Shown here in pieces: positions 58,280 through 63,807 of a stretch of 63,807 bases of DNA (its first letter is position 1; each line of letters starts with the position of its first letter). Below the pieces are notes generated by a model. The model did not search any database and had not been told where the DNA came from. It saw nothing but the letters and a program-made list of their open reading frames with translations. The stretch comes from Luteitalea sp. (GTDB lineage Bacteria > Acidobacteriota > Vicinamibacteria > Vicinamibacterales > Vicinamibacteraceae). The translations under genes and the position numbers were made by a program. The stretch lies in NCBI GenBank assembly GCA_009377605.1, contig WHTT01000035.1, forward strand, positions 1 through 63,807, in the 5' to 3' direction.

Positions 58280-58969
58280 ATGCGGCGCATCAAACGTGCT
58301 TCGGATCTGGCAGATCGGGCAGCGGAGCGGATTCGGGCCGCGATCCTGCGCGGAGACCTTGGCCCCGGCAGTCGCATTCGTCAAGAGGACCTCGCCGCCC
58401 GTCTGGCGGTCTCCCGCGCACCAATCCGCGAAGCGCTGGTGGTGCTGGAGCGCGAGGGCCTCGTGCAGACCGATCGCTTGCGGGGAACAATCGTCGCGCC
58501 GCTCGATGCCGAGCTGATTCGCGACCTGTACGAGTTTCGAGAAGGGGTCGAGCGTCACGTCGCGGAGCGCCTGGCCGAGCGAACCGACCTGACCTGGGAG
58601 GCGGTCGAAGTGATCGTGGACGCTGGCCGCAACGCGACCGCCAGTGACGACCTCTCGGTGCCGGGCGCGATCGACCTCGACCTCCGCTTTCACACGGCGC
58701 TCTACGATGCGGTCGGCAATCGGATTCTGTCCGATGTCATGCGCGGGCAGTGGATCAACATGTGGCGGGTCATGGCCGCCACGTTCGCGGTGGCCGGCTA
58801 CCCGCGGCAGATCTGGGACGAACATGGCGCGATCCTCGAGGCGATCATGGCGCACGACACTGCACGTGCCGGCCGACTGGCCGCCGCGCACACGAGGGCG
58901 GCCAGCCTCTTGCTGGTCGAAAAGTACAGCCGTACCCGCAGCATTGACCTGCCGTCGACCCACTCATGA
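58280..58969 (+). CDS. GntR-family regulator of the FadR/FCD type
   Basis: A 229-residue repressor. The winged helix-turn-helix (about 10-70) reads LADRAAERIRAAILRGDLGP, GSRIRQEDLAARLAVSRAPI and REALVVLEREGLV. The FCD ligand domain (about 80-215) has LYEFREGVERHVAERLAERT, LDLRFHTALYDAVGNRIL and EHGAILEAIMAHDTARAGRL, with His and Asp metal ligands. It precedes glcD by 79 bp in the same direction and should control use of glycolate/lactate-type acids. ATG 58280 is preferred to longer frames beginning in the kinase region. Confidence 0.9.
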   Translation: MRRIKRASDLADRAAERIRAAILRGDLGPGSRIRQEDLAARLAVSRAPIREALVVLEREGLVQTDRLRGTIVAPLDAELIRDLYEFREGVERHVAERLAERTDLTWEAVEVIVDAGRNATASDDLSVPGAIDLDLRFHTALYDAVGNRILSDVMRGQWINMWRVMAATFAVAGYPRQIWDEHGAILEAIMAHDTARAGRLAAAHTRAASLLLVEKYSRTRSIDLPSTHS

Positions 58970-59047
58970 CGGTCTCGTCCTTCTCGTAACAAAGGCGATG
59001 TGTGCGCGGACGAGCCGTGGTAACGATCTGGTGGCCTCGTCTCGGCC

Positions 59048-60430
59048 ATGGCTTTGTCAGACACCATCCACCGCGACCTCATCGCCCTCGTCGGCTCGAG
59101 TGGGCTGCTCACACGCGCCGAGGACGTCATCCCCTACAGCTTCGATGGAACAGCGGCGCTCAGGGTCAAGCCGGATGCCGTGATTTTGCCGCGCACGACC
59201 GAGCAGGTTGCGGGCTGTGTGCGACTGGCGGCACAACATGGCGTGCCGATCGTGACGCGCGGCTCGGGGACTGGTCTCAGCGGTGGCAGCGTCCCAGTGC
59301 GCGAAGGATGGGTCATGTGCCTCGCGCAGATGGACGCGATCCTCGACGTCGATGCGCGGAACCTCACGGTGCGCGCGCAAGCGGGAGCGGTGACCGAGAA
59401 GATCGACCGGGCCGCCGCCGTCCACGGGCTGTTCTATCCACCCGATCCCAGCTCCGCACGGATTAGCACCATCGGCGGCAACGTGGCGGAGAATTCGGGC
59501 GGTCTGCGAGGCCTGAAGTACGGCGTCACCCGCGACTATGTCATGGCGCTCGAGGTGGTGCTGGCCGATGGCGCCGTCGCGCGCGTCGGCAATCGGTCGG
59601 TGAAGGACGTGGCTGGCTATTCGATGAAGGACCTGTTCATCGGGTCCGAAGGGACGCTTGGCGTCATCACCGAGGTGGTCCTCAAGCTGCTGCCGCGACC
59701 CGCCGCGCAGGGCACCCTGCTTGCGCTGTATGGTCGCCTCGAGGATGCCGCTGAGACCGTATCCGCCATCATTGCCGCGAAGATCATTCCGTGCACGCTG
59801 GAGTTTCTGGACCGGATCACGGTGACGTGCGTCGAGGACTACGCGCGTATTGGCCTGCCGACCGAATGCGCCGCGCTACTGCTCATGAGCACGGACGGCC
59901 ATCCTGCCGCCGTCGCCGACGAGATAGCGCGCATGGAGGAGATTGCGCGCCAATTCGGCGCGGCGGAGGTCCGGCGTGCGCGGACCGAGGCGGAGGCTGC
60001 CCGACTGACGGCGGCGCGCCGGCATGCCCTGTCGGCCCTGGCGCGCGTGAAGCCGACAACCATCTTGGAGGATGTCACGGTGCCGCGCAGTGAGGTGGCC
60101 TGTCTAGTGGCGTTCATTGCCGAGACCGCCGCCTCCTACGGGCTGCAGGTCGGCACCTTCGGCCATCTGGGCGACGGCAATCTCCATCCGACGTTTCTCA
60201 CCGACGAGCGCGACGCCGATGAAATGCGTCGGGTCCACCTCGCCCTGGACGCGATTGTGTCCAAGACGCTGGCACTCGGCGGGACGATCACCGGTGAGCA
60301 CGGCGTCGGGCTGGCCAAGAAGCAATGGCTCCGCCAGCAGATGGGCGACGCCAGCTACGACCTCATGCGCCGCGTCAAGCAGGCGCTCGATCCGCAGGGG
60401 CTCCTCAATCCGGGCAAGATCTTCGAGTAA
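59048..60430 (+). CDS. glcD: FAD-linked oxidase, glycolate oxidase subunit GlcD-like
   Basis: A 460-residue flavoprotein of the GlcD / D-lactate dehydrogenase family. The FAD site has VTRGSGTGLSGGSVPVREG, ISTIGGNVAENSGGLRGLKY and GVTRDYVMALEVVLADG; the C-terminal domain has TFGHLGDGNLHPTF and GTITGEHGVGLAKKQWL, ending LDPQGLLNPGKIFE. It oxidises 2-hydroxy acids and delivers electrons through GlcF. The GlcF homologue is not adjacent but lies on the other strand at 62282; an SDR and a LytTR gene lie between. The start is ATG 59048. Confidence 0.92.
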   Translation: MALSDTIHRDLIALVGSSGLLTRAEDVIPYSFDGTAALRVKPDAVILPRTTEQVAGCVRLAAQHGVPIVTRGSGTGLSGGSVPVREGWVMCLAQMDAILDVDARNLTVRAQAGAVTEKIDRAAAVHGLFYPPDPSSARISTIGGNVAENSGGLRGLKYGVTRDYVMALEVVLADGAVARVGNRSVKDVAGYSMKDLFIGSEGTLGVITEVVLKLLPRPAAQGTLLALYGRLEDAAETVSAIIAAKIIPCTLEFLDRITVTCVEDYARIGLPTECAALLLMSTDGHPAAVADEIARMEEIARQFGAAEVRRARTEAEAARLTAARRHALSALARVKPTTILEDVTVPRSEVACLVAFIAETAASYGLQVGTFGHLGDGNLHPTFLTDERDADEMRRVHLALDAIVSKTLALGGTITGEHGVGLAKKQWLRQQMGDASYDLMRRVKQALDPQGLLNPGKIFE

Positions 60431-60458
60431 GGGAGCCCTGAACGCTGACGCCTTCCGC

Positions 60459-61250
60459 CTACCAGGCCGTCCAGCCGCCGTCTACGAAGAGCGCGCTGCC
60501 GGTCACGTATGAGGAGGCCTCGGACGCCAGGAACAACGCCGCGCCGGCGAGCTCGTGCAGCTCACCCCAACGTCCCAGAGGCACGCGTCTGACGAACTCC
60601 TGATACTTCGCCGGGTCGTCCATCAGTTGCCGATTCATGTCGGTCGCGAACACACCGGGGCACAAGGCATTCACCGTCACACCGCTGCCCGCCCATTCCA
60701 GCGCGAGAACCCGGGTCAAGTTGATCACGCCCGCCTTGGACGAGGCGTACGGCGCACGGCCCGCCAGCGCGACCACGCCCATGATGGATCCCAGATTGAT
60801 GATGCGACCCCACCCGCGCTTCGCCATGCCGGGGCCCACCGCCCGGGCGCAGAGGAAGGGACCCTTCAGGTTCGTGTCGATGACGAGGTCCCAGTCGGCC
60901 TCGGTGAGCTGCTCGACGGGACCGCGCACGTTCGTGCCGGCGTTGCTGACCAAGATATCCACGGGACCAAAGTCCGCCTCGATCGCTCCCACCAGCCGCT
61001 CGACGTCAGCGCCGACGGTCACGTCCGCCGTGAATGCGGCCGTTCGCCGGCCCGTGGCCTCGGCGATCTGCGATGCGGCGGTCTCACAGGCCTCGAGCGA
61101 ACGGCTTGCCAAGGCGACGTCGGCACCAGCCTCGGCGAGAGCCGTGGCAATCTCATGGCCGATGCCGCGCGCGCCACCCGTCACGAGCGCGCGACGGCCA
61201 TCGAGCCGAAATCTGTCGAGACTCTTCGTGTGTGTCATCGATTTACTCAT
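60459..61250 (-). CDS. SDR-family oxidoreductase
   Basis: A 263-residue classical short-chain dehydrogenase. The NAD(P) site is [20 protein letters not shown], then [11 protein letters not shown] and [20 protein letters not shown] with [19 protein letters not shown] (Tyr-x-x-x-Lys); DGGWTAW closes it. GAAGG lies seven to eight bases before ATG 61250. The family covers gluconate 5-dehydrogenase- and ketoacyl reductase-like enzymes; the substrate is unknown. It is convergent with glcD. Confidence 0.92.
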   Translation of the reverse strand: MSKSMTHTKSLDRFRLDGRRALVTGGARGIGHEIATALAEAGADVALASRSLEACETAASQIAEATGRRTAAFTADVTVGADVERLVGAIEADFGPVDILVSNAGTNVRGPVEQLTEADWDLVIDTNLKGPFLCARAVGPGMAKRGWGRIINLGSIMGVVALAGRAPYASSKAGVINLTRVLALEWAGSGVTVNALCPGVFATDMNRQLMDDPAKYQEFVRRVPLGRWGELHELAGAALFLASEASSYVTGSALFVDGGWTAW

Positions 61251-61409
61251 GCTTCATCCTTCACCCGTCGTCAAATGGCGCACCCAGGCGCCTGCACCTG
61301 CACCCCGGACGGCGCGCGGCACCATTGTTGTCGATGGTGTGGTTCCTGTCGACCCGTCGGTGCCGACAGCGTTACACTGGTGACGCGCTCATTACAGCCT
61401 CGCGAACGT

Positions 61410-62190
61410 ATGGAGACCATTCGAGCCATCGTCGTGGACGACGAGAGACCGGCGCGGCGCCGCGTGTTGGACCTCCTCGGGTGCAGCGAGGAGGTCGAGG
61501 TCGTGGGGGAGTGCCGGGACGGCTGGGAGGCCGTCGAGCTGATTCGCGCCTGCACACCGCAGTTGATGTTCCTCGATATTCAGATGCCGAATCTGAATGG
61601 CTTCGGTGTGGTCGAATCGGTCGAGCCGCAGCTGCTGCCGGCCATCGTCTTCATCACAGCGTATGACACGTACGCGATCCAGGCGTTCGAGGCGCACGCG
61701 CTGGACTATCTGGTCAAGCCGTTCGGCGACGAGCGTTTCGAGACAGCGCTTCGACGGGTCTGTCGGCTCATTCGGTCGCAGACGGGACGCCAAGCGGATC
61801 CGAGAATTGTGAGCCTGGTGGCGGAGCGCGGTGGCGCGAGCGCCGAGCCCGGTTACCTCACGCGGCTGGTTCTCAAGGTGAACGGGCGCATCACCTTCCT
61901 TGACGTGGACGATGTCGACTGGATCGAAGCGTGCGGCGTCTATGTCCATCTCCACGTGGGGCAGCGGACGCACTTGTACCGATCCAGTGTCGCTCAGCTC
62001 CTACAGCGGCTCGACCCCTCTCGCTTCGTGCGCGTCCATCGCTCGTCGGTCGTCAACACCAGCCGCATCAGATCGCTCCAACCGCGCAGCCATGGTGATT
62101 ACCAACGTGATGCTGCGGAACGGCACCGAGCTCGTCATGAGCCGCTGCTATCGCCCACAGCTCGAAAGCTGGCTGCGGCAGCCACTGTAA
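61410..62190 (+). pseudogene. LytTR response regulator with a frameshift near its end
   Basis: A receiver domain (residues 1-125: IRAIVVDDERPARRRVLDLL, LMFLDIQMPNLNGFGV, FITAYDTYAIQAFEAHALDY) with phosphoacceptor Asp in LFLDIQMP, linked to a LytTR domain (FLDVDDVDWIEACGVYVHLH, RFVRVHRSSVVNTSRIRSLQ). At 62102-62103 an extra C breaks the frame: without it the sequence would read GDY, then NVMLRNGTELVMSRCYRPQL and stop at 62190, as in the paralogue at 56576. In the actual frame the protein continues to about 62285 with an unrelated tail. It may be a recent mutation or an assembly or sequencing error. Confidence 0.75.
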
Positions 62191-62333
62191 GGGCCAAGGG
62201 GGCAAGGGATCAAGGAATCAAGGGATTCGATGGGGCCACACGCTCAGCGTGGTCAACGTCACACCCTTCATCCCTAGACCCCTAGATCCCTCGATCCCTC
62301 GATCCCTCGATCCCTCGATCCCTTTCCCGTCGA
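62191..62333. repeat. Inverted pair of 8-nt tandem repeats (GGATCGAG type)
   Basis: The left arm (62191-62230) has CAAGGGGGCAAGGGATCAAGG-type units; the right arm (62270-62333) has GATCCCTC repeated four times, read GAGGGATC in complement. The right arm overlaps the 3' end of glcF by about 50 bp. The hairpin is between convergent genes and may be their terminator. Confidence 0.8.
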
Positions 62334-63571
62334 TACGCGCGAGCAAGCAGCGATACGGGATGGATCGCCGCCATGCCGGAGCCGGCCTGCTGCAGACCGC
62401 GCTCGATCTGCAAATGGCAACCGGGATTCGCTGTCGCGACCAGGTCGGCGCCGGTGGCGAGCACGTTGCGAATCTTTCGCGCCAGGGAGGCGTCGGACTG
62501 CGCAGGTTGCGTGATCGTGTACACGCCGGCGCTGCCGCAACACCAGGTCGATTCGTGGAGCTCGACGAGCGAGACACCCGGTAGCAATCGGCAGACCTCT
62601 CGGGGCTGCTGCGTGATCTTCTGACCGTGCGCCAGATGGCAAGGGTCGTGATACGTAACCTGCACCGCTTCGTCGAAGGGCGATGCGCCAGGGCGCCGGC
62701 AATCGCTCTCGACCAGCCACTCGTGGATGTCACGCACCTTGTCGGCCCAGACACGGGCCACCTGCGCGTACCGCGCATCCTCCGCGAGCAGCGACCCGTA
62801 GCGTCGCAAATGGGCACCGCAGCCGGCCGAGTTCGTGATGATGGCGTCGTAACGTTCCGCCGGTAGCTGGTCGATCATCCTCCGCGCGAGGGCGCGTGCC
62901 CTCTCCAGCTCGCCGTTGTGCGCGTGCAAGGAACCGCAGCAGGGCTGCGTCGGTGGCGTGTGCACGGCGCATGCGTTCGCCAGAAGCACGTCCGCTGTGT
63001 CCCGATTGATGTCGGGAAACAGCATGTCTTGCACGCAGCCGGTCAGGAGCGCAACAGTGTGTCGCGCCGCGCCGTGACGAGGCGCCTCTTCGGACCGAAT
63101 CAGCCGGTTGGAAAAGGCGGGCGCGACAGGCGGCGTGAGGGGCTCCAACTCCCGAAGGCCCTTCGGCAGCAGCGCGGTCAGGCCCACGCGCCGCAGCCAC
63201 GCCTGCATGCCGCTGCGCTGATACCAGCGTAGCAAGAGGCCCGCGGCCCTCAGCAGGCGCGGGTGCACGAAGAGCAGCCCCAGCGTGACCGCTCGCCAGC
63301 ACCGGCGCGCCGCACCGGTGTTGATCCCGTTCCGCTCGATCGCGTGTCGCGCATGCTCGAGCAGATCCGCGTACTGCACGCCAGCAGGACACGCGGTCTC
63401 ACACGCCAGGCAGCCGAGACAGTAGCTCATCTCGGCGGCGAACTCTGGGCCGATGTCCAGCTCACCGTCGGCCACGGCGCGCATCAAGGCGATACGACCC
63501 CGTGGGCTGTGCCGCTCACGCTTCGTCGCGTCGTAGGTTGGGCAGGTCGGCAGGCACATGCCGCAATGCAT
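62282..63571 (-). CDS. glcF: GlcF-like iron-sulfur subunit, N-terminus disrupted, C-terminus extended
   Basis: A 429-residue Fe-S protein. CMHCGMCLPTCPTYD and EMSYCLGCLACETACPAGVQ (first 75 residues) bind two [4Fe-4S] clusters; the two CCG domains have LLTGCVQDMLFPDINRDTAD, PCCGSLHAHNGELE, ITNSAGCGAHLRRYG, YHDPCHLAHGQKITQQPREV and TWCCGSAGVYTI. It serves as electron acceptor of GlcD. The 5' end is abnormal: the in-frame upstream residues VQQC precede MHCG, but no start codon is close and from about 63577 the DNA belongs to a haem-protein gene on the plus strand. The last residues (RDRGIEGSRDRGI) are read from the 8-nt repeat. Confidence 0.8.
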   Translation of the reverse strand: MHCGMCLPTCPTYDATKRERHSPRGRIALMRAVADGELDIGPEFAAEMSYCLGCLACETACPAGVQYADLLEHARHAIERNGINTGAARRCWRAVTLGLLFVHPRLLRAAGLLLRWYQRSGMQAWLRRVGLTALLPKGLRELEPLTPPVAPAFSNRLIRSEEAPRHGAARHTVALLTGCVQDMLFPDINRDTADVLLANACAVHTPPTQPCCGSLHAHNGELERARALARRMIDQLPAERYDAIITNSAGCGAHLRRYGSLLAEDARYAQVARVWADKVRDIHEWLVESDCRRPGASPFDEAVQVTYHDPCHLAHGQKITQQPREVCRLLPGVSLVELHESTWCCGSAGVYTITQPAQSDASLARKIRNVLATGADLVATANPGCHLQIERGLQQAGSGMAAIHPVSLLARAYRRERDRGIEGSRDRGI

Positions 63572-63578
63572 GCACTGC

Positions 63579-63807
63579 TGAACTCGTGTCGCATCTCGAT
63601 CATCCGAACGGCTGGTGGCGTGATACGGCGCAGCGACTGCTCGTGCTGAAGCAGGAGACCTCGGTCGCGCCCGCCCTCCAGGAGCTCACGCGAACATCGA
63701 AGAACTTACTGGCGCGGTTTCACGCGCTCTGGACGCTCGAGGGGCTCGGCGCCCTCGATGCGGCGCTCGTCCGCGAGCAGATGCAGGATCCGAATCCGCG
63801 GATGCGG
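63579..63807 (+). pseudogene. Fragment of a PVC-type haem protein, running off the window
   Basis: The plus strand reads, from about 63579, AELVSHLDHPNGWWRDTAQR, LLVLKQETSVAPALQELT and LLARFHALWTLEGLGALDAA. This matches the HEAT region of the complete paralogue at 49610 (LLSHPNGWWRDTAQRLLVER, LHALWTVDGLGAMDETT). The first 450 or so residues of the gene are missing at the junction with glcF. The frame is open to the window end at 63807. Confidence 0.8.

Overview
The window looks like a high-GC chromosomal segment of an acidobacterium, most probably of the Vicinamibacteria type. The assignment is by gene repertoire, not by a marker gene. It carries a PadR-linked duplicated orphan permease of the ADOP type, Oar-like TonB-dependent receptors with carboxypeptidase-regulatory N-termini, Tat-type Gfo/Idh/MocA oxidoreductases, DUF1080, ThuA-like and PVC-type haem proteins, NIPSNAP, DUF3500-HupE and LytTR/LytS signalling. 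No rRNA, tRNA, CRISPR array, prophage or intact insertion sequence was seen.

Layout. 1-226: start of a TonB receptor leaving the window. 0.65-9.6 kb: an SOS mutagenesis cassette (imuA, imuB, dnaE2) split by a PadR-ADOP permease operon; imuA and dnaE2 share a GAAC-N7-GAA box. 9.6-13 kb: hydrolase, DoxX, a second PadR, a broken esterase-like gene and an orphan antitoxin. 13-17.4 kb: a Dus3-like tRNA-dihydrouridine synthase, a three-gene STAS / anti-sigma kinase / SpoIIE phosphatase switch, and YajQ. 17.4-24.9 kb: CoA transferase, then NagB, a GH109-like oxidoreductase, an amidohydrolase and a LacI regulator (amino-sugar catabolism). 24.9-36 kb: a zone of truncated and fused genes around one intact TonB receptor, one intact esterase and a LamG protein. 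35.7-42.2 kb: two radical SAM proteins, DUF309, a SET-domain protein, an esterase, and a transpeptidase-SpoIID-metallopeptidase fusion. 42.2-54.2 kb: HupE/DUF3500, then a long minus-strand group (MBL, ThuA, PVC haem protein, DUF1080, ThuA, Gfo/Idh, IlvD/Edd dehydratase) that fits oxidative sugar catabolism, possibly through 3-keto-glycosides. 54.3-63.8 kb: PQQ-type sugar dehydrogenase, NIPSNAP, two LytTR regulators (one without a receiver, one frameshifted), GntR, GlcD, SDR, GlcF and a fragment of another PVC haem protein.

Two themes stand out. First, the intergenic DNA is rich in palindromes: paired arms of 7-8 nt tandem repeats at several loci (one such array also sits inside dnaE2, and one arm extends the 3' end of glcF), an AAGGAACCGGG palindrome, GGACGCCTCG palindromes, and two MITE-like hairpins whose arms supply the stop codon of a neighbouring gene. 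Second, many genes end at abrupt junctions with unrelated gene fragments, and a 440-bp piece of a radical SAM gene is duplicated 16.8 kb away at about 99% identity. These junctions could be real recombination scars or, if this is a metagenome-assembled genome, assembly artefacts; long reads would decide.
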